Assembly (NCBI GenBank): GCA_018714665.1
Contig: DVNA01000003.1
Location: 1 to 5,494 of the forward strand
Length of the DNA stretch: 5,494 nt
Origin: Candidatus Gallibacteroides avistercoris
GTDB taxonomy: Bacteria; Bacteroidota; Bacteroidia; Bacteroidales; CHK158-818
Direction of reading: 5' to 3'
How positions within the stretch are numbered: position 1 is the first letter of the stretch; every line of letters starts with the position of its first letter. Below, one piece after another: positions 1 to 5,494 of the stretch. A program made the position numbers and the translations under genes. The notes below the pieces were generated by a model. The model had not been told where the DNA came from. It was given only the letters and a program-made list of their open reading frames with translations, and made no database searches.

Positions 1-652
1 ATGTAAGGTCAATAATATTTTCTTTGCTAATTACTGCCGACTGTGGAACGGATATCATCTCCGGATAAAGATGATTATGAATTTTTCCAGAAAGGCTTTT
101 CCCTTCCAGGTTTGCAATTCGTTCTTGACTTTTAGGCTTGGGAAATGCCAAAACGGCAATATCCCGGTAATAGTTCAACCGAATCAACGGCTGCGATAAG
201 TGTATATCTATTTTACATCCACCCATACAAGTAGTATCGCGATAAACTACTTCTTGCATGGCATATTCAGGCGTTATCCAGGGACCTCCACTCGAAGACC
301 ACCCGGCACAGTTGTGAAATCCAAGCTCCAACCCCAAACGTTTGGATTCTGAGGCTGCAAACTTTACTAATTCCATCCATTGAGGGCTAAGGTATGTTGC
401 TTGTCCCTGAGGAAAACCTACTCCAACATTGAACATCTGTACTTCCTGAATACCCACCTCTTTCATAGCCTCCAAATCGGCAGTAATCCCCTCTCTCGAA
501 ACATTCCCGTCCACCCAATGCCACCACGTCCGCGCTCTTGCTGATGCGGGAGGATTTCTAAATCCCTCCTGCAAGGACTCTTGTGCATTAATACCTGTTT
601 CAAATAACAGCATGATTATACACAATAACATTGTAGGAATGTCCGTTTTCAT
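1..652 (-). CDS. GH106-type alpha-L-rhamnosidase, N-terminal part (cut by window edge)
   Basis: The frame opens with ATG at 650-652 and stays open to base 1, giving 217 residues. Residues 1-23 form a signal peptide: a short polar start, a hydrophobic core (residues 8-17) and a likely cleavage within NAQE, so the protein should be exported to the periplasm or cell surface. After it comes the block that opens GH106 rhamnosidases: FRNPP (31-35), RTWWHWVDGNVSREG (41-55), then a helix ending EVQMFNVG (70-77) and the stretch GLELGFHNCAGWSSSGGPW (107-125). These are early strands of the catalytic barrel. Family members usually exceed 1000 residues, so only about a fifth is seen. The catalytic glutamates lie beyond the edge and cannot be checked. 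GH106 enzymes remove alpha-linked L-rhamnose, for example from pectic glycans. The start lies 39 bases after the stop of the GH78-like gene on the same strand, so it is probably cotranscribed. The family assignment is from remembered motifs. Confidence 0.85.
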   Translation of the reverse strand, partial: MKTDIPTMLLCIIMLLFETGINAQESLQEGFRNPPASARARTWWHWVDGNVSREGITADLEAMKEVGIQEVQMFNVGVGFPQGQATYLSPQWMELVKFAASESKRLGLELGFHNCAGWSSSGGPWITPEYAMQEVVYRDTTCMGGCKIDIHLSQPLIRLNYYRDIAVLAFPKPKSQERIANLEGKSLSGKIHNHLYPEMISVPQSAVISKENIIDLT

Positions 653-691
653 AATTAGAGTTAATAGGAATTATATATATGACAACTATTA

Positions 692-2467
692 TTATTTACG
701 TTCTATTATTTTTACCTGCTTAGGAGCCTTGACTGTGGATTTTATTTTCCCGTCGGCCTGTTTTTCATGGCGAATCTCTATCACCCCGTAAGGTGTGGGG
801 AAGGTTCCTTCTACCCATTCCAGATCGCCCAAGTGTGGTTCTATCGAAACTTTTTTACACCCCGGTTCCAGCACCTTTACGCCTAAGACGTTTTCGCTCA
901 ACCAAGAGGTAGGGCCGGACGCCCAACCGTGGCAAAGGCTATGGCGGAATTTTTCGTAACAATAGGCCCCGAAATCGCCGTGTATGTCTTTTTTCCCTTC
1001 GGGAACAATCTCGTCAATCCCGGCAGCTCCGGGAACCCAATCCAGGTTGAAATCTTCCCAGAACGTGGTCGCTCCCAAATCGAGCATTCCTCCCCAAAAT
1101 TCGCGGATACGGTCCAATGCACCCTGATAATTACCGGCCTTGGCCATAGCCCGCAACATATAATACCCATAGAACGTAGAGAAATTTTTGGCTCCCCCGA
1201 CCGAAAGCACCTCCCTGTCAGCTTGCCGGGCATCCATCAGTCCGGCCAATGCCAACAAAGCCGCTCCCTGCTTCGAGTTATTGTGGTCGGGTACATACGT
1301 ACGCAACAACGCGGCCTTTTCAGCACACTGTTTCGACAACGCCTCATCGCCCAGTTCGGCACAAAGTTCGCTGCCGGCATCCATGGCCATGACCATCAAT
1401 GCCTGTAACCCGGCATCGACACCTTTGGGATTCTCGCTGGAAGGCCAGTCCAGGAAACGGTTCCCATCCAGCTGCTCTTTTCCGGAGGGAGAGATTTTGG
1501 TAAACAGGTGTTTCAACAATCCGGTCAGGTACTCCTGCTGCTGTTGCAAATACTCCTTGTCTCCATGATAATAATACCAGTCGCGCTGTATCAGAATCCA
1601 CCAGATGGAATAGGAGCTGATACCGCTCATCCAGTTGGGCAAAGCGGTAGTATTGCGCGCCAGATCAAGACTTTTGGGAACTACCTCGTTGTAACCGAAC
1701 ACGCTGTTGACGGTCATCACCTCGGGATGCAAATCGCCTACCCATACCAAACGGTCGCGCTTGATACCGTCCCACAGATACTCCTGCATATTCAGATGAA
1801 CGGTATAGGCCCCCGTCATCCAAATTTGATTCAACCGCTCGTCGTTGGAACGGAACGATCCCAAATAAGGAATATCCCGGTAGTTGAAAATGGCCCGCAC
1901 CTCTTTCAGGTGCAACTCCCGGTCGTCGTCCAGCAAATCGATACGCACAAAGCGAAACCCGCTGTTCCCGACTTCGCTTACTCCCAACCAAGGCAGCTGC
2001 ATGGTAAAATCGCGCATGGCATGATCGTTCGAGGCACCGTTCTTGCCGTCTATATCGCACATCGCCTCGCTGACCGATTCGCCGAAACGGATACGGACCT
2101 TGACCGGTTCCTTGTTGCCGGGCATTCCGGTTACCAATTGCAACCCACCCTGCAACTCCCGACCAAAATCCAGCAGAATCGAGGGATGTTCCGTCTTGGT
2201 GCTTTTCATCACGCAGATACGGGCATTGGTCAAATCGGTCTGTCCGTTACCCGGCATAAACAGGTTATCCAATCCGGTAATCAGTGTCCCAGACCCATCA
2301 TTTTTCCAGACTACACGGGTGGGCGAAATATAAGCCCGGGTACGAGTATCATACTGTACCGCTGTCGAAGACTGTTGTCCATTATTCCAGGCAGGAGGCA
2401 ACTGATGTTGGGCACTCATGCAAACGGAAATACCGACCATAACTCCTATTAAAATCTGCTTTCTCAT
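692..2467 (-). CDS. GH78-type alpha-L-rhamnosidase, compact, exported
   Basis: A predicted exported inverting alpha-L-rhamnosidase of 591 residues. The chosen start (ATG at 2465-2467) gives a clean signal peptide, MRKQILIGVMVGISVCMSAQ, cleaved near MSA|Q. An ATG three codons upstream (2474-2476) has the AGAAGAG ribosome site only one base away, against ten for the chosen start. Residues about 35-195 resemble the beta-sandwich that precedes the barrel. Residues about 205-525 form the (alpha/alpha)6 barrel, with DGIKRDRLVWVGD at 233-245, GATTFWEDF at 465-473 (E471, the likely general base) and HGWASGPTSWL at 513-523. The rest is the C-terminal beta domain. The acid motif differs from the common RDERxGWxGD: ungapped alignment puts Asp238 at the Glu position. 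Length is short for GH78, which often reaches 700-1100 residues, and extra N-terminal domains are absent. The start lies 18 bases after the lipoprotein stop, suggesting one transcript. Confidence 0.86.
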   Translation of the reverse strand: MRKQILIGVMVGISVCMSAQHQLPPAWNNGQQSSTAVQYDTRTRAYISPTRVVWKNDGSGTLITGLDNLFMPGNGQTDLTNARICVMKSTKTEHPSILLDFGRELQGGLQLVTGMPGNKEPVKVRIRFGESVSEAMCDIDGKNGASNDHAMRDFTMQLPWLGVSEVGNSGFRFVRIDLLDDDRELHLKEVRAIFNYRDIPYLGSFRSNDERLNQIWMTGAYTVHLNMQEYLWDGIKRDRLVWVGDLHPEVMTVNSVFGYNEVVPKSLDLARNTTALPNWMSGISSYSIWWILIQRDWYYYHGDKEYLQQQQEYLTGLLKHLFTKISPSGKEQLDGNRFLDWPSSENPKGVDAGLQALMVMAMDAGSELCAELGDEALSKQCAEKAALLRTYVPDHNNSKQGAALLALAGLMDARQADREVLSVGGAKNFSTFYGYYMLRAMAKAGNYQGALDRIREFWGGMLDLGATTFWEDFNLDWVPGAAGIDEIVPEGKKDIHGDFGAYCYEKFRHSLCHGWASGPTSWLSENVLGVKVLEPGCKKVSIEPHLGDLEWVEGTFPTPYGVIEIRHEKQADGKIKSTVKAPKQVKIIERK

Positions 2468-2477
2468 ATTTACCATT

Positions 2478-2484
2478 CTCTTCT
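2478..2484 (-). promoter_or_regulatory. Purine-rich ribosome binding site before the GH78-like gene
   Basis: On the minus strand this reads AGAAGAG, just after the lipoprotein stop codon. It lies ten bases before the ATG at 2465-2467 and only one base before the alternative ATG at 2474-2476, so it favours the downstream start. It is the only clear purine-rich ribosome site seen here; rhaD and the lipoprotein gene have A-rich or featureless leaders. Confidence 0.5.
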
Positions 2485-2485
2485 T

Positions 2486-3688
2486 TTATTTTTTCCATGT
2501 ATATATCAATGCGTCTCCTGCATCGACAGCCAACGTCGGGGTATAGCGTGCGGCCGGAACGGACGATCCGTCTTTCAAAACGCGAGAGACCGCTCCTGTA
2601 CACCGAACCGTTACTTGTTGGGAATGTTTCAAATCGCGATTGACAATTACTAAATAATGATTCGCCCCATTTTCCAGTTCAGATACCAGAACGCCTCGCC
2701 CGCTTGCCGATACCTCTTCAAAAGGTGCCGGTAAGGAGGCCAATTGTTTCGTGCCGGCAGGAATCTCTCCGGTATGTGTCACCGAGAGGAGCTTCGCCCC
2801 TAAGAAAACAGGAGACAAGGCTTTTATCTCTTTATTCACTTCGCGTACCCGGTCATACACCTCACTCCGCTGGAAGGTCTCCGTAATAGGGGCATGGTTG
2901 AAATTCCAGATGGTCCCCACTGGTGTCCAATAGGTAAAATATTGTATCCCCTGGGCGCCGTAAGCCAGGTTGCTGTAAACCTGCAAACGCAACGATGCCA
3001 ACGTGGCGATGGGATAGGGATCGTGTGCCGTGGCCAGCGCAAAGGCCCAGAATGGTTTTCCGGCCTTTCGGCTCTCATCGGAGATAATTTCCAGATTTTC
3101 ATAGAAATCGCCCCGCAGGGTGCTGTCGCCAATCACCGGATAGTGGTCGAACGAAACAAACGGAAGATTGACCTCCTGTATAAAGAGATTTACATACTCC
3201 CGATAGGAATTCGTCTTCAACGCTCCCAACGAAGCATACGTAGGCAACAAGTTCAAATAGCAATAATGCTCTTTGTCTACCGATTCTATTTTTCGCGCCC
3301 ACTCGCCCAACGAGGCAAAGGCGGTCCGGTCGGGCTCATCCCTCAAAAAATAACCGTCCAGGGCCGGATGATTCTTAAATCGGTTTACCGTTGCCTCAGG
3401 GTCCGTTTCAAGCTCTTTGCACGTAATAATCATTTTGATGCCTGCCCGTTGTGCCGTATCCAGGGCAGCAGCCACCTCATCGGCAGTTGTCGTATGTGAA
3501 AAGCCGTGAGTAAATCCGGCCTCTTTTAATTCCAGATAGCGGTCTAAGCTGGTGTGCTCGGCAGGGATACTGAACCAGGCCAGAATGGGTATTTGAGGAA
3601 ACGATTGTTCCTGTTCGGTTTTCGACACCGAACAGGAAAGAAGAAGTCCCATCAGACAAGCCAAGAGAGGCAAAAAATTTTTTTTCAT
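2486..3688 (-). CDS. Lipoprotein with GH-A/GH42-like TIM-barrel fold, function unknown
   Basis: A 400-residue lipoprotein. The first in-frame ATG (3686-3688) gives a signal peptide with lipobox LLSC and lipidated Cys19; a TTG five codons upstream would only add a polar tail, so ATG is preferred. The body reads as a (beta/alpha)8 barrel (about 30-295) followed by a small beta domain (about 300-400). Visible barrel landmarks are ILAWFSIP (35-42), the strand end GYFLRDEPD (112-120) with Glu118 placed like the acid/base of clan GH-A, SFDHYP (179-184), KPFWAFALATA (211-221) and AYGAQGIQYFTYW (242-254), which resembles the last barrel strand of GH42 beta-galactosidases. No Glu follows KPFW, where GH42 carries its nucleophile. 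I know no characterised member, so substrate and activity are open: it may be a divergent hydrolase or a surface glycan-binding protein. Its place before a GH78 gene suggests work on the same glycan. Confidence 0.72.
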   Translation of the reverse strand: MKKNFLPLLACLMGLLLSCSVSKTEQEQSFPQIPILAWFSIPAEHTSLDRYLELKEAGFTHGFSHTTTADEVAAALDTAQRAGIKMIITCKELETDPEATVNRFKNHPALDGYFLRDEPDRTAFASLGEWARKIESVDKEHYCYLNLLPTYASLGALKTNSYREYVNLFIQEVNLPFVSFDHYPVIGDSTLRGDFYENLEIISDESRKAGKPFWAFALATAHDPYPIATLASLRLQVYSNLAYGAQGIQYFTYWTPVGTIWNFNHAPITETFQRSEVYDRVREVNKEIKALSPVFLGAKLLSVTHTGEIPAGTKQLASLPAPFEEVSASGRGVLVSELENGANHYLVIVNRDLKHSQQVTVRCTGAVSRVLKDGSSVPAARYTPTLAVDAGDALIYTWKK

Positions 3689-3733
3689 ACCATAAGCATA
3701 CAAAACGGTTATTTATCGTGACAAATTCTCAAA

Positions 3734-3751
3734 CAGAAAGTCCCTTTTCTG
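3734..3751. repeat. Short inverted repeat in the rhaD-lipoprotein gap
   Basis: A perfect 6-base inverted repeat, CAGAAA (3734-3739) and TTTCTG (3746-3751), with a 6-base spacer, lies in the 91-base gap 3689-3779, about 30 bases after the rhaD stop in the direction of transcription. The stem is AT-rich and no long T run follows it on the minus strand, so it is at most a weak attenuator or mRNA-end hairpin. I see no convincing promoter in the rest of this gap. Confidence 0.25.
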
Positions 3752-3779
3752 ATTCCAACGGACGTGTATAGAGCTTTTC

Positions 3780-4589
3780 TTATTTCGGCAAGTTAAAAGC
3801 CGGTACCAGGTCGTCCAACTGGGTATCGGTCATTCCTTCGGGTTCAAAGCCTGCTTGACGAGCATACAAATAGATTTGGGCCGATTTGGAGAGGGTATCG
3901 ATCGCATCGAAACATTCTATAATATCGTCTCCCACGGCCAATATTCCATGCTTTTCCCACAATACGACATCGTGTTTATCCAACTCTTTTATCGTTGCCT
4001 TTGCCAAATCCATGGAACCGGGCAACTGGTAAGGGATAATACCGATTCCGCGCGGTACGATTACCCGACATTCGGGAATCATCGCCCACAATTTACGGGT
4101 AATGTAGGTTGAATCCAGAAACGGTTTGCAATGCGATAAAGCAACCAGATCGGTGGGATGCGTATGCAACACAACTTTATTGTTTACACCACGTGCCCGC
4201 AAAAAATTGTGCATGGCCAGATGCGAGGGTAATTCGGAGGTCGGCCTCACCGGTTGCTCGGCAATAATCTCATAAGCCGTACCTTGGCCGTTTACCCGGA
4301 TTATAGAACCATTTGCAAACGGATCTTTTGCCACGTAACGCATCCTTTTGCCGGTTCCCGTTACATAAAAAATATTACCGGCCAATGCCGTTACCGGCTC
4401 GCCCAACGCTATCGGAGGCAGAAGTGCCGGGAGAGTGTGTATTTTTTCTTCTACCAGTTCTGTCAAATTGACAGAGATATTTCCTCCGTTACGTTCGGCC
4501 CATCCCTTTTCCCACAAATATCCGGCAACTTCGGCGATTTGCTCTATCTGCAAACGGAGAGCTTGGTTGTTGTCAATAATTGATGCCAT
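3780..4589 (-). CDS. rhaD: L-rhamnulose-1-phosphate aldolase (class II, zinc-dependent)
   Basis: Cytoplasmic enzyme that splits L-rhamnulose 1-phosphate into dihydroxyacetone phosphate and L-lactaldehyde, the last step of L-rhamnose breakdown by the isomerase-kinase-aldolase route. It has 269 residues, close to the 274 of E. coli RhaD, and no signal peptide. The aldolase_II fold is plain: ERNGGNIS (32-39, phosphate-binding loop), VTGTGKRMR (76-84), PTSELPSHLAMH (116-127) with Glu119, VLHTHPTDLVAL (140-151) with His142 and His144, IPECRVIVPRGIGIIPY (171-187) with Glu173, and LWEKHGILAVG (210-220) with His214. These match the E. coli zinc ligands His141, His143, His212 and catalytic Glu117 and Glu171, so the enzyme should be active. 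The only close upstream ATG gives the expected N-terminus; its leader is A-rich without a Shine-Dalgarno site. A 165-base gap precedes it, suggesting its own promoter. L-fuculose or ribulose phosphate aldolases are related but fit less well. Confidence 0.96.
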   Translation of the reverse strand: MASIIDNNQALRLQIEQIAEVAGYLWEKGWAERNGGNISVNLTELVEEKIHTLPALLPPIALGEPVTALAGNIFYVTGTGKRMRYVAKDPFANGSIIRVNGQGTAYEIIAEQPVRPTSELPSHLAMHNFLRARGVNNKVVLHTHPTDLVALSHCKPFLDSTYITRKLWAMIPECRVIVPRGIGIIPYQLPGSMDLAKATIKELDKHDVVLWEKHGILAVGDDIIECFDAIDTLSKSAQIYLYARQAGFEPEGMTDTQLDDLVPAFNLPK

Positions 4590-4754
4590 TTTTTATCGTT
4601 TTTATACGAATCAGAGATTAAATTTTCAACTCCGGTTCTTGGTTTAACATATTACAATTCTATCAACTAATCTATCCTATATTTTCAAGGTATTGTTTTT
4701 CAATACAAGCCTATACATAAATATTGAAACAGGATGTCAACTACTTATCGGTAC
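4590..4754 (-). promoter_or_regulatory. AT-rich intergenic region, probable promoter of rhaD and downstream genes
   Basis: This 165-base gap is the longest non-coding stretch here and clearly richer in A+T than its surroundings. On the minus strand two imperfect matches to the Bacteroides -7 box TAnnTTTG occur: TAGGCTTG (4706-4713) and TAGAATTG (4655-4662). Each has a TTG 23-24 bases upstream (4738-4740 and 4686-4688), somewhat wider than the usual -33/-7 spacing. A TTGACA (4735-4740) followed 17 bases later by TGTATA also resembles a sigma-70 promoter, but that type is not usual in Bacteroidetes. No candidate is decisive. The sequence TTTTCAA (plus strand) occurs three times, at 4623, 4682 and 4697. 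I see no strong terminator for the preceding GH106 gene. Confidence 0.4.
4690..4706. repeat. Perfect inverted repeat upstream of rhaD, possible operator
   Basis: GTATTG (4690-4695) and CAATAC (4701-4706) form a perfect 6-base inverted repeat around five T residues. It lies about 100 bases before the rhaD start and abuts the candidate -7 box at 4706-4713. Position and symmetry would suit a dimeric regulator, but the arms are short and AT-rich, so chance is a real possibility. There is no T tract after it on the minus strand, which argues against a terminator. Confidence 0.25.
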
Positions 4755-5494
4755 TTAATGTATTATTTCTTTTGAAATAGTAACAGGCCCCATAAGCCCT
4801 GATTCAAGCAATGGAGAATCTTGATTATAATGCCAGGCAGAAGAGAAGGTAAATCTGTCTGATGGTCTTTTCTCTCCTTTCAGAAGCCACTCGGGCCACT
4901 GTCCATTTATAATACCATCATAAGATTTGAATTCATCTCCAATAAGCCTGTTAGCCCATTGATTGACCACATCAATGCGTAAATCATTTTTCCCCTTTTT
5001 TACAACATGGGTAATATCAACTCTCCAAGGATCTGTCCAAACAATGCCAAGATCCTTACCGTTAAGCCAGACCTTCGCCATGATTTTCACTTTTCCTAAA
5101 TTGAGAAATACCTTGCCGTTGCCTTTACCTCCATTAAAATCGAAGGATTTAGAGTAAGATGCTGTCCCGGAATAATATTTTATACCCTCCTCGCTATTTT
5201 TACTCCAATCCGTAAGCGTTTCAAATATGGTTTCGGCTGGTCCTCCCCATTCTTCGTCGAAATGAACGGTCCATGGTCCTTCTAAGGTTTGAATATCTTC
5301 TGTTTCATAAAAATTCGGCTTACCGGAACTCTTGATATGATCCTTCGGTTCGAACACAATGAAAAAGCTTTGATATTTGTCGAATTCGAGGCTTAAAGTT
5401 GTCAATGTACCATTGTCCTCAAAAGCATTCAAAATGCGTGTTTCTCCGGTAACCGGATCCCATAAATGGGGTTGAGCCCCAGAAACGCGGAAAG
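4755..5494 (-). CDS. GH106-type alpha-L-rhamnosidase, C-terminal part (cut by window edge)
   Basis: The frame is open from the window edge to the TAA at 4755-4757 and gives the last 245 residues of a larger protein; the first possible internal start, a TTG at 5430-5432, is not a real start because the conserved sequence continues upstream of it. The visible part begins FRVSGAQPHLWDPVTGETRI (1-20), the junction typical after the barrel of GH106 and related large glycosidases. Next come the terminal beta-sandwich motifs: LEGPWTVHFDEEWGGP (about 70-85), DWSKNSEEGIKYYSGTASY (about 94-112), a strand with KVWLNGKDLGIVWTDPWRVD (about 141-160) and NQWANRLIGDE (about 177-187). This jelly-roll domain resembles GH2 sugar-binding domains and closes many GH106 proteins. 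The catalytic part is outside, so a GH2-like relative cannot be fully excluded. Role inferred: release of alpha-L-rhamnose outside the cytoplasm. Its base composition is lower in G+C than that of rhaD next to it. Confidence 0.75.
   Translation of the reverse strand, partial: FRVSGAQPHLWDPVTGETRILNAFEDNGTLTTLSLEFDKYQSFFIVFEPKDHIKSSGKPNFYETEDIQTLEGPWTVHFDEEWGGPAETIFETLTDWSKNSEEGIKYYSGTASYSKSFDFNGGKGNGKVFLNLGKVKIMAKVWLNGKDLGIVWTDPWRVDITHVVKKGKNDLRIDVVNQWANRLIGDEFKSYDGIINGQWPEWLLKGEKRPSDRFTFSSAWHYNQDSPLLESGLMGPVTISKEIIH

Noticed and set aside
653..691. Terminator or promoter between the GH78-like and second GH106 genes
   Set aside because: Only 39 AT-rich bases, with no stem followed by a T run and no clear promoter box; it looks like a plain operon spacer.
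1508..2452. Long plus-strand open frame of 314 codons opposite the GH78-like gene
   Set aside because: It lies wholly within the antisense of a gene with clear family motifs and a signal peptide, and its translation shows no recognisable domain. It is a by-product of the coding pattern on the other strand.
2894..3499. Plus-strand open frame of 201 codons opposite the lipoprotein gene
   Set aside because: It is fully antisense to a gene with a lipobox and barrel motifs, and no family or plausible start signal was seen.
3689..3779. Independent promoter for the lipoprotein gene in the 91-base gap
   Set aside because: TTTG-like triplets occur on the minus strand, but no TAnnTTTG box at suitable spacing was found; read-through from rhaD is as likely.
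1..5494. A single GH106 gene split by insertion of the rhaD-lipoprotein-GH78 block
   Set aside because: In the direction of transcription the C-terminal GH106 part comes first and the N-terminal part last, with a proper stop and a proper signal-peptide start. A split gene would show the opposite order, so these are two genes.
1..5494. CRISPR array, tRNA or rRNA genes, insertion sequences
   Set aside because: No regularly spaced repeats, RNA-gene signatures, transposase-like frames or terminal inverted repeats were seen on either strand.

Overview
The window looks like part of a rhamnose-glycan utilisation locus from a Bacteroidetes bacterium, probably order Bacteroidales. Three things point there: the set of secreted glycosidases, the near absence of Shine-Dalgarno sequences with A-rich leaders before start codons, and export signals typical of that phylum (a cleavage site of the type A|Q and an LLSC lipobox). 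No SusC/SusD pair, regulator or transporter is in view, so polysaccharide utilisation locus (PUL) membership is inferred from the enzymes alone.

All five genes are on the minus strand, so transcription runs from high to low coordinates. In that order they are: the C-terminal 245 residues of a GH106-type alpha-L-rhamnosidase (4755-5494, cut by the window edge); an AT-rich 165-base gap that probably carries a promoter (4590-4754); rhaD, the zinc-dependent rhamnulose-1-phosphate aldolase (3780-4589); a 91-base gap; a lipoprotein with a TIM-barrel glycosidase-like fold (2486-3688); a compact GH78-type alpha-L-rhamnosidase (692-2467); and the N-terminal 217 residues of a second GH106 protein (1-652, cut by the other edge). 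The last three genes are closely packed (18 and 39 bases between coding regions) and are probably cotranscribed.

The genes fit one job. The exported GH106 and GH78 enzymes would release terminal L-rhamnose from a plant or microbial glycan such as a rhamnogalacturonan or an arabinogalactan side chain; the exact substrate cannot be read from this window. Cytoplasmic RhaD would then cleave rhamnulose-1-phosphate to dihydroxyacetone phosphate and L-lactaldehyde. Rhamnose isomerase and rhamnulokinase are not in view.

The main points for a second look are: the catabolic aldolase lodged among extracytoplasmic hydrolases; the lipoprotein, which keeps a GH-A-like DEP motif but seems to lack the second catalytic glutamate; the GH78-like protein with Asp at the usual Glu general-acid position; and a base-composition step between the first GH106 gene and the rhaD-to-GH78 block.
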